A stretch of 64,000 bases of DNA from Sulfurivermis sp040755915 (GTDB lineage Bacteria; Pseudomonadota; Gammaproteobacteria; Thiohalomonadales; Thiohalomonadaceae). Below, piece by piece: positions 24,418 through 33,535 of the stretch. The position numbers and the translations under genes are program-made. The stretch spans positions 8,457-72,456 of the forward strand of contig JBFLWM010000033.1 of NCBI GenBank assembly GCA_040755915.1. The letters run 5' to 3'. The stretch's first letter is position 1. Each line of letters begins with the position of its first letter. The notes under the pieces are model-generated. The model had not been told where the DNA came from, made no database searches, and saw only the letters and a list, made by a program, of their open reading frames with translations.

Positions 24418-25638
24418 ATGAGCACGATCCCTCTTCCCGGCACGGCGCGCCGCCGGCGCGTGATCATCGGCGTGTTGCTGGTGGCGTGCGCCGTCGGTGC
24501 GTTACTCGTGTGGCGTTTTTTCTTCGCCGCCGCTGCCGGCAGTGATCCGACCCAGAGCAGCACCCAGGTCCAGCGCGGCGATATCGAAGAGATGGTGACC
24601 GCCACCGGCATGCTGCAGCCGCGTGACTACGTCGATGTCGGCGCCCAGGTGTCGGGCCAGTTGCGCAGGATCCATGTCGATGTGGGCAGCGAGGTGAAGG
24701 AAGGCGATCTGCTGGCGGAGATCGACCCGACCCTGTTCCGCGCCCGGGTGGATGCCAGCCGCGCCCAGCTGCGCTACCAGCGCGCCCAGTTGCAGGACCG
24801 CGAGGCGCAACTGGCGCTGGCGGAGATCCAGTACCGGCGGCAGAAGAATCTGCTGGCCGAGGAGGCGACCACTACGGAGGCCGTGCAGAACGCCGAGGCG
24901 GAACTGAAGTCGGCGCGTGCCCAGATCGAAATGCTCAAGGCGCAGATCGATCAGACCGAGTCCTCGCTGCGCGCCGACGAGGCCAATCTCGATTACGCGC
25001 GCATCTACGCGCCGATGGGCGGCACCGTGGTCTCCATCACGGCGCGCCAGGGCCAGACGTTGAACGCCAACCAGCAGGCGCCGATCATCCTGCGCATCGC
25101 CGACCTGTCCACCATGACGGTGCAGACCCAGGTGTCGGAGGCCGACGTGTCGCGCCTGCGCCTCGGCATGGAGGCCTACTTCACCACCCTGGGCAGCCAG
25201 GGGCGGCGCTGGTACGGCAAGCTGCACCGCATCGAGCCGACGCCGACGGTGCAGAACAACGTGGTGCTGTACAACGCCCTGTTCGATGTGGACAACCCCA
25301 ACCGCGCCCTGATGACGCAGATGACGGCGCAGGTGTTCTTCGTCGTCGCCGAGGCGAAGGGTGCGTTGCTGGTACCGATGTCGGCGCTGGGCATGCAGCC
25401 GGTGCGTCCCGCCGCCGGCAACGGCGAAGGACGCAGCCGCCAGCGCCGCGCCACGGTGCAGGTGGTGGCGGCGGACGGCGGCATCGCGCCGCGCGAGGTG
25501 GAGGTGGGCGTCAGCAATCGCATCCAGGCGCAGATCCTCTCCGGCCTGCAGGAAGGCGAGCGCGTGGTGTCGACGCCGAGTGGTCTGGGCGCGCGCGCCG
25601 CAGCGGGCGGAATGTCGCGGCCGGCGAGACTGCATTGA
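24418..25638 (+). CDS. macA: MacA-like periplasmic adaptor protein
   Basis: The 406-residue membrane fusion protein has an N-terminal anchor helix (about residues 14-40, RRRRVIIGVLLVACAVGALL), a lipoyl/barrel-sandwich region (GQLRRIHVDVGSEVKEGDLL), a long coiled-coil hairpin (about 110-190) and beta-barrel domains. MacA-type adaptors link MacB to an outer membrane factor. The ATG follows AGAAGG. Its stop overlaps the macB ATG (TGATG). The set probably exports macrolides, lipoproteins or peptides; the substrate is not shown by sequence. Confidence 0.92.
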   Translation: MSTIPLPGTARRRRVIIGVLLVACAVGALLVWRFFFAAAAGSDPTQSSTQVQRGDIEEMVTATGMLQPRDYVDVGAQVSGQLRRIHVDVGSEVKEGDLLAEIDPTLFRARVDASRAQLRYQRAQLQDREAQLALAEIQYRRQKNLLAEEATTTEAVQNAEAELKSARAQIEMLKAQIDQTESSLRADEANLDYARIYAPMGGTVVSITARQGQTLNANQQAPIILRIADLSTMTVQTQVSEADVSRLRLGMEAYFTTLGSQGRRWYGKLHRIEPTPTVQNNVVLYNALFDVDNPNRALMTQMTAQVFFVVAEAKGALLVPMSALGMQPVRPAAGNGEGRSRQRRATVQVVAADGGIAPREVEVGVSNRIQAQILSGLQEGERVVSTPSGLGARAAAGGMSRPARLH

Positions 25639-27566
25639 TGAGCACGCCGCTCATCGAGCTGCGTGGCGTCACCAAGACCTTCCACAGCGGCGAGCTGGCG
25701 GTGGAGGTGCTGCACGGCATCGATCTCGTCATCCATCCGGGTGAATTCGTCGCCATCATGGGCGCCTCCGGCTCCGGCAAGTCCACGCTGATGAACATCC
25801 TCGGCTGTCTCGATCGGCCGAGCAGCGGCAGCTACCGCTTCATGGGGCGCGACGTGTCCGCGCTGGCGGCGGACGAACTGGCGCGGCTGCGGCGCGAAGA
25901 GTTCGGTTTCGTGTTCCAGAGCTACAACCTCATCGGCGGCAGCACGGCGCTGGAGAATGTCGAGGTGCCGGCGGTGTACTCCGGCATGCCGCCGCACGAA
26001 CGCCACGCGCGCGCCAGCCGCCTGCTCACCGACCTCGGGCTGGCCGAGCGCCTGTATCATCGCCCCAATCAGTTGTCCGGCGGCCAGCAGCAGCGCGTGT
26101 CCATCGCCCGCGCCCTGATGAACGGCGGCCGCATCATCCTCGCCGACGAGCCCACCGGCGCGCTGGACAGCAGGAGCGGCGCCGAGGTGATGCGCCTGCT
26201 GTCCGAGCTGTCGGCGCAGGGCCACACCATCATCCTCATCACCCACGAGCGCGAGGTGGCGGAGCACGCCAGCCGCGTCATCGAGATCCGCGACGGCAAC
26301 ATCCTGTCCGATCCGGGGCCGCAGCCGCGTGACACGCCGGCGGCCGATTTCATGCCGCACGTGGATCGCAGCTCGCGCCTCACCGACCTGATGGAGGCGA
26401 CGCGCACCGCGCTGCGCGCCCTGCGCGCCAATGTGTTCCGCGCCATCCTGACCCTGCTCGGCATCGTCATCGGCGTCGCCTCGGTGATCGCCATGCTGGC
26501 CATCGGCGACGGCGCCAAGCAGGCGGTGGTGAGCAGCATCAGCTCCATGGGCAGCAACCTGCTGATGGTGCGGCCCGGCGCGCCCAACATGCGCGGCTCC
26601 GGCGGCATCGCCACCCTGGTGCCGGAGGACGTGACGGCGATCCGTGATCTGTCCAATATACTGGCCGCCGTGCCGGAACAGAGCAGCGCCGTCACCGTGC
26701 GCTACGGCAATGTCGATCACCGCACCGAGGTCAACGGCACCTCCGCCGACTACACCCTGGCGCGCACCTGGCAGCCGGCGGTGGGTACCTTCTTCACGGC
26801 CGACGACGAACGCAGCTACGCCACCGTCGCGGTGCTCGGCCAGACCGTGGCGCAGGCACTGTTCCCCGCCGGCGATGTGCTGGGCAAGTTCATCCTGGTG
26901 AAGAACATTCCGTTCCAGGTGATCGGCGTGATGTCGCCGCGCGGCGCCACGCCCTGGGGGCAGGACCAGGACGACGTCATCCTGGTGCCCTACACCACCG
27001 GCAGCCTGCGCCTCACCGGCCAGCGCCATCTGCGCAACGTCACCGTGGCGGTGGACGACGTGGCCGGCATCGAGGCGGTGCAGGAGTCGGTGCAGGCGCT
27101 GCTGCTGGCGCGCCACGGCACGGAGGATTTCCAGATCCGCAACATGGCGGCGATCATCGAGAGCGTGTCGGAGACGCAGAACACCCTCACCATCCTGCTC
27201 GGCTCCATCGCCGCCATTTCGCTGCTGGTGGGCGGCATCGGCGTGATGAACATCATGCTGGTGTCGGTCACCGAGCGCACCCGCGAGATTGGCATCCGCA
27301 TGGCCACCGGCGCGCGCATGCGCAACATCCTGCAGCAGTTTCTCATCGAGGCGCTGGTGGTGTCGGCCGTGGGCGGCCTCATCGGCGTCGGCGTCGGCCT
27401 CGGCGCGGCGGCGATCATCGAGGCCTTCGATACGCCGATCCTGTATTCCGTCGCGCCGGTGGTGCTGGCCTTCGGCTGCGCCTTCGCCACCGGCCTGGTG
27501 TTCGGCTACCTGCCGGCCCGCAAGGCGGCACGGCTCGACCCGGTGGTGGCGCTGGCGTCGGAATGA
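25638..27566 (+). CDS. macB: MacB-like ABC transporter, fused ATPase and permease
   Basis: At 642 residues it matches MacB (about 648). The N-terminal ATPase has Walker A GASGSGKST, signature LSGGQQQR and Walker B IILADEPTGALD. The C-terminal half has a FtsX-like permease with four membrane helices (near residues 270-290 and, after a periplasmic domain, 520-640). Such mechanotransmission transporters push periplasmic substrate out through a TolC-like channel. The start codon is the ATG at 25638, coupled to macA. Confidence 0.95.
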   Translation: MSTPLIELRGVTKTFHSGELAVEVLHGIDLVIHPGEFVAIMGASGSGKSTLMNILGCLDRPSSGSYRFMGRDVSALAADELARLRREEFGFVFQSYNLIGGSTALENVEVPAVYSGMPPHERHARASRLLTDLGLAERLYHRPNQLSGGQQQRVSIARALMNGGRIILADEPTGALDSRSGAEVMRLLSELSAQGHTIILITHEREVAEHASRVIEIRDGNILSDPGPQPRDTPAADFMPHVDRSSRLTDLMEATRTALRALRANVFRAILTLLGIVIGVASVIAMLAIGDGAKQAVVSSISSMGSNLLMVRPGAPNMRGSGGIATLVPEDVTAIRDLSNILAAVPEQSSAVTVRYGNVDHRTEVNGTSADYTLARTWQPAVGTFFTADDERSYATVAVLGQTVAQALFPAGDVLGKFILVKNIPFQVIGVMSPRGATPWGQDQDDVILVPYTTGSLRLTGQRHLRNVTVAVDDVAGIEAVQESVQALLLARHGTEDFQIRNMAAIIESVSETQNTLTILLGSIAAISLLVGGIGVMNIMLVSVTERTREIGIRMATGARMRNILQQFLIEALVVSAVGGLIGVGVGLGAAAIIEAFDTPILYSVAPVVLAFGCAFATGLVFGYLPARKAARLDPVVALASE

Positions 27567-27611
27567 CGTGGCGCCCTGCATGACGTATCTGGAGCGAGGA
27601 CGGGAGAACCA

Positions 27612-27938
27612 TCGCGAATACCATTCGCTCCTACGGAACATACCTGGTAGGAGCAAATCGCATTCGCGATACAACGCACCAAGGGGACGTGGCCCGTAGG
27701 AGCAAATCGCATTCGCGATACAACGCACCAAGGGGACGCGGCCCGTAGGAGCGAATGGCATTCGCGATACAACGCACCAAGGGGCACGGCCCGTAGGAGC
27801 GAATGGTATTCGCGATACAACGCACCAAGGGGCACGGCCCGTAGGAGCGAATGGTATTCGCGATACAACGCACCAAGGGGACGCGGCCCGTAGGAGCGAA
27901 TGGTATTCGCGATACAACGCACCAACAGGGCACGGCCC
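27612..27938. repeat. Tandem array of six 48-49 bp REP-like units
   Basis: Units begin with GTAGGAGC at 27647, 27696, 27745, 27793, 27841 and 27890 (spacings 49, 49, 48, 48, 49), with a degenerate seventh start at 27939. Each carries the dyad GCGAATGGTATTCGC or a close variant, followed by a GATACAACGCACCAAGGGG block. A lone inverted copy (27612-27634) points the other way at the left edge. The first two units carry AGCAAATCGCATTCGC. The array lies between macB and its outer membrane gene, and no gene is visible in 27567-28053. Confidence 0.9.
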
Positions 27939-28053
27939 GTAGGGGCGCATGACGTGCGAGATGCAGCATCGCATGCAGTCGGACACACGAATACCAGACA
28001 TGACATGGAGTGCGCATCGCGCGCCACCGCAACGAGGAGAGGCCACACACAAC

Positions 28054-29439
28054 ATGATGCCGTACCGCTGCCAACCAACCCTGCTTGGCCTCGTCCTCGT
28101 GACAGTGCTGACCGGCTGCGCCTCCACCGACACCATCCAGCGTCCCGCAGTCGCTCTGCCGACGACCTGGACCGAAGCAGCGCCCGCGCAGGCCGAACCG
28201 CTGAGCGACGGCTGGTGGCAACAATTCAACTCAACACAACTGGAGGCGTTGGTGCGGGAAGCACTCAACGCCAGCCCCGACCTCGCGGCGGCGCAAGAGA
28301 AGGTGGTGCAGGCGGAATTGCAGGTGCGCCAGAGCGGCGCATCGCTGTTCCCCTCGCTCAACCTGAGCGGCAGCACCGGCGTGCGCCGCAATGAACCGGC
28401 GGACGGACCGGCCACGAACAGCGAATCCACCAGCGTCAGCCTCGGCGCCAGCTATGAGGTGGACCTGTGGGGCCGTATCGACGCCGACGTGCGCGCGGCC
28501 GAGGCAACGCTGTCCGCGGCGCACTATGATTTTGCCGCCGCACGCCTCAGCCTGGTGGCGGCCGTGGCCGATGCCTATTTCCAGAGCCTCGCCCTGCGCG
28601 AGCGTCTGCGCATCGCGCGCGAAAATCTCGCCATCGCCGAACGCGTGCTCGGCATCGTCGAGGCGCGCTACCGCAACGGCGCCGCCTCGGCGCTGGACCT
28701 GACGCGCCAGCAGACCGCCGTGCTGACCCAGCGCAGCGCGCTGCTGCCGCTGGAGGTGCAGGAACGACAGACCGTACGCGCCCTGGCGATCCTGCTTGGT
28801 CGCGCACCGCAGGGCCTCGCGCTGGCACAGGAGGCGTTCGCGCAACTAAATATTCCGGTGGTCGCGCCGGGCCTGCCATCAGAATTGCTGCTGCGCCGTC
28901 CCGACCTCGCCCGCGCTGAGGCGCAACTGGCTGCCGCCGACGCCAACGTCGCCGCCGCGCGCGCCGCGCTGCTGCCGTCGATCTCGCTCTCCGCCTCCGC
29001 CGGTGTCGCAACGACGGAACTGCTGTCGCTGGCGAATCCCGTCACCACCCTCGGCCTATCCGCCGGCATCGTGCAGTCGCTGTTCGACGGCGGCCGCCTG
29101 CGCGCGCAGGTGGCGAGCAGCGAATCACGCCGCCGCGAACTGGTGGAGAATTACCGCAAGGCGATCCTCTCCGCATTGAAGGAAGTGGAAGACAGCCTCG
29201 GTAATGCCGCGCGCAACATACAGCAGGAGGCGATGCAGGAACAGATCGTCGCCCATGCCCAGCGCACCCTGCGCCTCGCGGAACTGCGCTACCGCGAAGG
29301 CGCCGACGACCTGCTCACCGTGCTCGACGCCCAGCGCAGCCTGTTCCAGGCCCAGGACACGCGCGTGCAACTGCGCCTCGCCCGCCTCGGCGCCGCGCTG
29401 GATTTGTACAAGGTGATCGGCGGCGGGTGGCGGATCTAG
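28054..29439 (+). CDS. Outer membrane factor lipoprotein of the MacAB system (NodT family)
   Basis: The 461-residue protein has a lipoprotein signal (LTGCAS lipobox near residue 20) and two outer membrane efflux (OEP) repeats, with SYEVDLWGRIDADVRAAEAT and RRPDLARAEAQLAAADANVA as typical signatures. It should form the trimeric channel through which MacAB expels substrates. GAGGAGA precedes the start by 14 bases; the ATG at 28057 is an alternative. It lies 488 bases after macB, across the tandem repeats, so it may rely on read-through or its own promoter. Confidence 0.93.
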   Translation: MMPYRCQPTLLGLVLVTVLTGCASTDTIQRPAVALPTTWTEAAPAQAEPLSDGWWQQFNSTQLEALVREALNASPDLAAAQEKVVQAELQVRQSGASLFPSLNLSGSTGVRRNEPADGPATNSESTSVSLGASYEVDLWGRIDADVRAAEATLSAAHYDFAAARLSLVAAVADAYFQSLALRERLRIARENLAIAERVLGIVEARYRNGAASALDLTRQQTAVLTQRSALLPLEVQERQTVRALAILLGRAPQGLALAQEAFAQLNIPVVAPGLPSELLLRRPDLARAEAQLAAADANVAAARAALLPSISLSASAGVATTELLSLANPVTTLGLSAGIVQSLFDGGRLRAQVASSESRRRELVENYRKAILSALKEVEDSLGNAARNIQQEAMQEQIVAHAQRTLRLAELRYREGADDLLTVLDAQRSLFQAQDTRVQLRLARLGAALDLYKVIGGGWRI

Positions 29440-29710
29440 ACAGCTGCTCCGCGATACTGTCCACCGGATTTTCCTTCTCCATCTGGAAGACGGCTACAGG
29501 GATGTAGTCGGTTAGAAACGCAGGGGTACGTTTCTCAAGGCTGGAAGAGGGTGATGTTTTGTTATCCCGGCAAACCGCGCTATATTCGCCCTACCCGCAT
29601 TTCTCCGGATGGAACCAACCACCTGTTCACAAAGGTGATTTTATGAAATGGAGCAATTCTCTCAGGCAATTATCCGTCAATACGTCGTTTAATCATTGTT
29701 GGGCCTTCGA
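29440..29710. other. Intergenic region after the outer membrane factor
   Basis: The 271 bases are lower in GC than their flanks. Near the right end there is AAAGGTGA followed by an ATG at 29643, opening a 23-codon frame (listed separately). No strong terminator or repeat was seen. The stretch may have come with the next gene by transfer. Confidence 0.4.
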
Positions 29711-29714
29711 ATGA
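29643..29714 (+). CDS. Possible 23-aa leader peptide
   Basis: ATG at 29643 follows AGGTGA; the frame encodes MKWSNSLRQL, continues to FNHCWAFE and stops in TGA at 29712-29714, overlapping the ATG of the next gene (ATGA). Translational coupling would make it a leader for that gene. Its short length gives low confidence. Confidence 0.3.
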   Translation: MKWSNSLRQLSVNTSFNHCWAFE

Positions 29715-30136
29715 AACGGACTCTCATCGCCCTAATGCTCATTAGCACCTACGCATCTGCGGAAGCGCGGGAATGCTCTCTTGAGGAGCAGCGGTGGCTT
29801 GATAAGGAGCTTCCTCTCCTAGTGTCATGGCAGCGCATCCATACCTCCTTCACTCGAAACGTTCCGGAGTGCGATGATGGCTTCTTCGCAGAGGGTTATA
29901 CCGAAGCGGTAGTTAAAATGCTTGCCGTGCGGTGGACGTCCATCCCGGAGCTTAAGGCATTAAAGGAAAAGGACCCGAAGTTCTTTGCGTTCGTGCTGAA
30001 ACACATTGATGCGTCCGCGGACGGTAATGACCTAAAGCAAATCCGAAAGAATGCCCAGCAGCGGTGTGCGCGAGAAGACAGGGAATTATGTTCAGTTCTA
30101 GAAAATGCGGCCGAGAGAGCGATTCAGGAGCTTTGA
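29711..30136 (+). CDS. Exported protein of unknown function (141 aa), AT-richer
   Basis: I do not recognise this protein. It has a short signal peptide (MKRTLIALMLISTYASA) and a mature part with four Cys, two of them in KNAQQRCAREDRELCSVLEN near the end, so disulfides in the periplasm are likely. Base composition is clearly lower in GC than the neighbours and codon use is less biased, which suggests lateral acquisition. No domain can be named. Confidence 0.68.
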   Translation: MKRTLIALMLISTYASAEARECSLEEQRWLDKELPLLVSWQRIHTSFTRNVPECDDGFFAEGYTEAVVKMLAVRWTSIPELKALKEKDPKFFAFVLKHIDASADGNDLKQIRKNAQQRCAREDRELCSVLENAAERAIQEL

Positions 30137-30161
30137 GCGTGTCGCCGATAAATGGCAGCGC

Positions 30162-30265
30162 GTAGGTTGGGCTGAGGTACGAAGCCCAACACTCTGTCCA
30201 GCGTAGTACGCAGGCCCCACAACGTGGCCTGAATTGTTGGGCTTCCTGGCGTCAGCCCAACCTGC
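30162..30265. repeat. Bipartite palindromic repeat, GTAGGTTGGGCTGA type
   Basis: The left arm 30162-30190 (GTAGGTTGGGCTGAGGTACG then AAGCCCAAC) is an inverted, slightly diverged copy of 30236-30265. Repeats of this kind are widespread between genes in gammaproteobacteria; the intervening 45 bases hold a smaller dyad. Confidence 0.75.
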
Positions 30266-30379
30266 CTGAAGAACTCGCCAGTGATAGCAAACCTGTGATT
30301 GACGGGGTTCCCCGTATGCCATCCTGCGGCATGCAAGGCGGCGGGTTGCATTGTCACGCCACCTGCCCGACGAAAGATT

Positions 30380-30397
30380 CGTCACCATGTGGTGACG
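30380..30397 (-). terminator. Hairpin after spoT
   Basis: CGTCACCA and TGGTGACG (8-base arms, 2-base centre) form a perfect stem 6 bases after the spoT stop. On the minus strand a modest T-rich tail follows. It is a plausible weak terminator for the spoT operon. Confidence 0.45.
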
Positions 30398-30402
30398 ATG
30401 GA

Positions 30403-32514
30403 TCAGCCGCGGCCGCGGCCTACCTTCACGACCTTGTCCAGCGCGCGGATGCTGCGCATGATGCGCGCGAGATGCACGCGGTCGCGCACGGCGACGGTGA
30501 GGTTGATGGCGGTGTGGATGCCGTCGCGGTCTTCGAGGTTGACGTTGTCGATGTTGGCGTCGGTGTCGGCGATGGCGGCGGCGACGGTGGCGAGGGCGCC
30601 GCGCTGGTTGGTGACTTCCACGCGCAGGTCGACCTGGAAGGTGGCGTCGATGAGGTCGGCCCACTGCACGGTGATCCACTTTTCCGGCTGCTTGCGGTAG
30701 TCGGCGATGTTCTTGCAGTTCTGGGTGTGGATGATGATGCCGCGGCCGGTGGAGAGGAAGCCCATGATGGCGTCGCCGGGGATCGGGCGGCAGCACTTGG
30801 CGAAGGACACCACGGCGCCTTCGGTGCCCTTGATGTAGAGCGGACGGGTGCTCGCCTCCTGTTCCGGCGACGGCGTTTCCAGCGGTACCAGGAGGCGCGC
30901 CACCAGCGGCGCCATGCGGTTGCCGAGGCCGATCTGTTCCAGCAGGTCGTCGAGGCTGGCGAGGTTCATTTCCTTCAGCGCGGCGACGACGCGCTCGTGG
31001 GGCACCATCAGCAGGGTTTCTTCCAGATCGGTCAGCGCCTGTTCCAGCAGGCGGCGGCCGAGACCGATGGCCTCGTCGCGTTGCTGGTTCTTGAGGTAGT
31101 TGCGGATGTTGGCGCGCGCCTTGGCGGTGACCACGAAGTTGAGCCAGGTGGGATTCGGCCGCGCGCTCGGCGCGGTGATCACTTCCACGGTCTGGCCGTT
31201 GGCGAGGCGCGTGGCGAGCGGCATCAGGCGGCGGTCGATCTTCACGGCGACGCAGGAGTTGCCGACGTCGGTGTGCACGTCGTAGGCGAAGTCGACGGCG
31301 GTGGCGCCGCGCGGCAGTTCCATGATCTCGCCCTTGGGCGTGAACACGTAGACCTCGTCGGGGAACAGGTCGACCTTGACGTTTTCGAGGAACTCCAGCG
31401 AATTGCCGGCGCTCTGCTGCATCTCCAGCAGGCCCTTGAGCCAGTCGCGCGCGCGCGCCTGGGCGCTGACGCCGCCGCCCTCGCCGGTCTTGTACAGCCA
31501 ATGGGCGGCGATGCCGGCCTCGGCCACCTTGTCCATCTCCTCGGTGCGGATCTGCACCTCGATGGGCACGCCGTAGGGGCCGAACAGGGCGGTGTGCAGC
31601 GACTGGTAGCCGTTGGCCTTGGGGATGGCGATGTAGTCCTTGAACTTGCCCGGCACCGGCTTGTACAGGTTGTGCACGGCGCCGAGCACGCGGTAGCAGG
31701 TGTCCACCTTGTCGACGATGACGCGGAAGGCGTACACGTCCATCACTTCAGTGAACGACAGGTTCTTGCTGCGCATCTTCTTGTACAGCGAGAGCAGATG
31801 CTTCTCGCGGCCGATGACGCGGCCTTCCAGCCCTTCCTGGCGCAGGCGTTCCTGCAGGGCGATTTCGATCTTGGTGATGATCTCGCGGCGGTTGCCGCGC
31901 GCCTTCTTCACCGCCTCGGCCAGCACGCGGGCGCGCATCGGGTAGTAGGCGGAGAAGCCGAGGTCCTCCAGTTCCAGGCGCAGGCGGTTCATGCCGAGGC
32001 GCGAGGCGATGGGGGTGTAGATGTCGAGGGTCTCGCGCGCGATGCGGCGGCGCTTGTCCGGGCGCAGGCCGCCCAGGGTGCGCATGTTGTGCAGGCGGTC
32101 GGCCAGCTTGATGATGATGACGCGCAGGTCGCGCGCCATGGCCAGCATCATCTTGCGGAAGTTTTCCGCCTGCGCCTCGGCCTTGCTTTCGAACTGGATG
32201 TTGGTCAGCTTGGAGACGCCGTCCACCAGATCGGCCACTTCGTTGCCGAACTTCTCGGCGATCTGTTCCTTGGCGGTGGGGGTGTCTTCGATGACGTCGT
32301 GCAGGATCGCGGCGACGATGCTGGGGGCATCCATGCGCATCTCGGCGAGGATGCGCGCCACGGCGAGGGGATGGTAGATGTAGGGTTCGCCGGAGAGACG
32401 CTTCTGGCCTTCGTGGGCCTCGGCGCCGAACAGGTAGGCGCGATAGATCTCCGCTACCTGGTCCGGTTCAAGGTAGCCTTCGAGGAGGGCGCACAGGTCG
32501 CTGATGAGAAACAC
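30403..32514 (-). CDS. spoT: Bifunctional (p)ppGpp synthetase/hydrolase SpoT
   Basis: The 703-residue protein controls the stringent response. The HD hydrolase domain carries HDVIEDT (His72, Asp73, Asp77). The synthetase domain carries KFKDYIAIPKANGYQSLHT, the basic RxKD-type loop of bifunctional enzymes. TGS (VYVFTPKGEIMELPRGATAV), helical and zinc-finger-like (AKCCRPIPGDAIMGF) regions and a C-terminal ACT domain follow. Length equals E. coli SpoT. It is 22 bases downstream of rpoZ in the conserved gmk-rpoZ-spoT order. Confidence 0.98.
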   Translation of the reverse strand: MFLISDLCALLEGYLEPDQVAEIYRAYLFGAEAHEGQKRLSGEPYIYHPLAVARILAEMRMDAPSIVAAILHDVIEDTPTAKEQIAEKFGNEVADLVDGVSKLTNIQFESKAEAQAENFRKMMLAMARDLRVIIIKLADRLHNMRTLGGLRPDKRRRIARETLDIYTPIASRLGMNRLRLELEDLGFSAYYPMRARVLAEAVKKARGNRREIITKIEIALQERLRQEGLEGRVIGREKHLLSLYKKMRSKNLSFTEVMDVYAFRVIVDKVDTCYRVLGAVHNLYKPVPGKFKDYIAIPKANGYQSLHTALFGPYGVPIEVQIRTEEMDKVAEAGIAAHWLYKTGEGGGVSAQARARDWLKGLLEMQQSAGNSLEFLENVKVDLFPDEVYVFTPKGEIMELPRGATAVDFAYDVHTDVGNSCVAVKIDRRLMPLATRLANGQTVEVITAPSARPNPTWLNFVVTAKARANIRNYLKNQQRDEAIGLGRRLLEQALTDLEETLLMVPHERVVAALKEMNLASLDDLLEQIGLGNRMAPLVARLLVPLETPSPEQEASTRPLYIKGTEGAVVSFAKCCRPIPGDAIMGFLSTGRGIIIHTQNCKNIADYRKQPEKWITVQWADLIDATFQVDLRVEVTNQRGALATVAAAIADTDANIDNVNLEDRDGIHTAINLTVAVRDRVHLARIMRSIRALDKVVKVGRGRG

Positions 32515-32536
32515 TGCGCGCCCTCCGGCCCGGACA

Positions 32537-32806
32537 TCAGTCGTTGTCCATGGAGATCACCACCGGGGCGGCGACCTCTTCTTCCACTTCTTCCTCGGGT
32601 TCGTGATCGACGGCATCCAGCACCTCGCGGCCAACCAGGCCGGCGGCGATTTCGCGCAGGGCGAGCACGGTGGGCTTGTCGTTTTCCCAGGCCAGGTGGG
32701 GATCCTTGCCCTTTTCCAGCTGACGGGCACGCTTGGTGGCGACCAGCACCAGCTGGAAGCGGTTGTCGACGTTGTCCAGGCAGTCTTCGACGGTGACACG
32801 GGCCAT
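32537..32806 (-). CDS. rpoZ: RNA polymerase omega subunit
   Basis: The 89-residue protein starts MARVTVEDCLDNVDNRFQLV and includes the ATKRARQLEKG motif, the omega signature. Omega binds beta-prime and aids RNA polymerase assembly and ppGpp response. The acidic C-terminus (EPEEEVEEE) is typical. It lies between gmk and spoT. Confidence 0.97.
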   Translation of the reverse strand: MARVTVEDCLDNVDNRFQLVLVATKRARQLEKGKDPHLAWENDKPTVLALREIAAGLVGREVLDAVDHEPEEEVEEEVAAPVVISMDND

Positions 32807-32885
32807 GTTGCTACTCTCCGATAATCCGGGCCCGCCCCGGTAGGGACGGGCGAAAAGGGGATGAATTTTATTGAAAAATGGCCAT

Positions 32886-33512
32886 TTAAGCCAGTAGCGC
32901 CTTGATCAGTGCGTCGTGGGCGGCGGCCTGGCGCGGCTCGCGCAGGCGGTTGGCCCGGACGATGGCGGCCAGTTCGCCCAGGGCGGTGTCGAAGTCGTCG
33001 TTGATCACCAGGTAGTCGAACTCGAAGCAGTGGCTCATCTCGCTCACCGCGTCGCGCATGCGCCGGGCGATGATTTCGTCGCCGTCCTGGCCGCGGTTGC
33101 GCAGGCGCTGCTCCAGGGCCGCGCGGGAGGGCGGCAGGACGAAGATGGACACCGTGCCGGGGATCATCTGGCGCACCTGGCGCGCGCCCTGCCAGTCGAT
33201 CTCCAGGATCACGTCGATGCCGTGCTTGAGCAGGTCCAGGGCGGCGGAGCGGGAGGTGCCGTAGTAGTTGTCGAACACCTGGGCGTGCTCCAGGAAGGCA
33301 TGGTCGGCCACCATGCCACGGAAGGTGTCCACATCGACGAAGTGGTAATCCTTGCCGTCCACCTCGCCCGGGCGCATGGCGCGGGTGGTGTGGGACACCG
33401 AGACCTGCAGCCGATCGGTGTTCTGCAGCAGGGCCTTGACCAGGCTGGTCTTGCCGGCGCCGGAGGGGGCGGAAATGATGTAGAGGGTGCCTTGTTCGTG
33501 CTGGTGTTCCAT
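32886..33512 (-). CDS. gmk: Guanylate kinase
   Basis: The 208-residue enzyme phosphorylates GMP to GDP. Walker A is SAPSGAGKTSLVKAL; the GMP-binding region SHTTRAMRPGEVDGKDYHFV follows. The ATG at 33512 gives the family length (207 in E. coli); an in-frame TTG at 33539 is possible but unlikely. It lies 79 bases upstream of rpoZ on the same strand, and a small toxin-antitoxin pair precedes it. Confidence 0.97.
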   Translation of the reverse strand: MEHQHEQGTLYIISAPSGAGKTSLVKALLQNTDRLQVSVSHTTRAMRPGEVDGKDYHFVDVDTFRGMVADHAFLEHAQVFDNYYGTSRSAALDLLKHGIDVILEIDWQGARQVRQMIPGTVSIFVLPPSRAALEQRLRNRGQDGDEIIARRMRDAVSEMSHCFEFDYLVINDDFDTALGELAAIVRANRLREPRQAAAHDALIKALLA

Positions 33513-33535
33513 AGCGGACCTGTGGTTTAAGGGGT

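Larger units (their letters stand above)
30137..30402. other. Intergenic region downstream of spoT and the 29711 gene
   Basis: The convergent gap holds a bipartite palindromic repeat (30162-30265), an unassigned stretch (30266-30379) and a short hairpin (30380-30397) next to the spoT stop. Confidence 0.5.

Noticed and set aside
27647..27938. CRISPR array
   Set aside because: Units are directly contiguous with no unique spacers, the period is 48-49 bases of near-identical sequence, and no cas genes are present.
25176..28430. A very long open frame (over 1000 codons) on the minus strand opposite macAB and the tandem repeats
   Set aside because: It is antisense to clear macA and macB homologs, is low complexity, and its apparent repeats are only the DNA array translated. 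High GC makes such frames common.
30295..32796. A long open frame opposite spoT
   Set aside because: spoT is certain on the minus strand; the opposite frame encodes a low-complexity Val/Asp/His/Gly-rich sequence.
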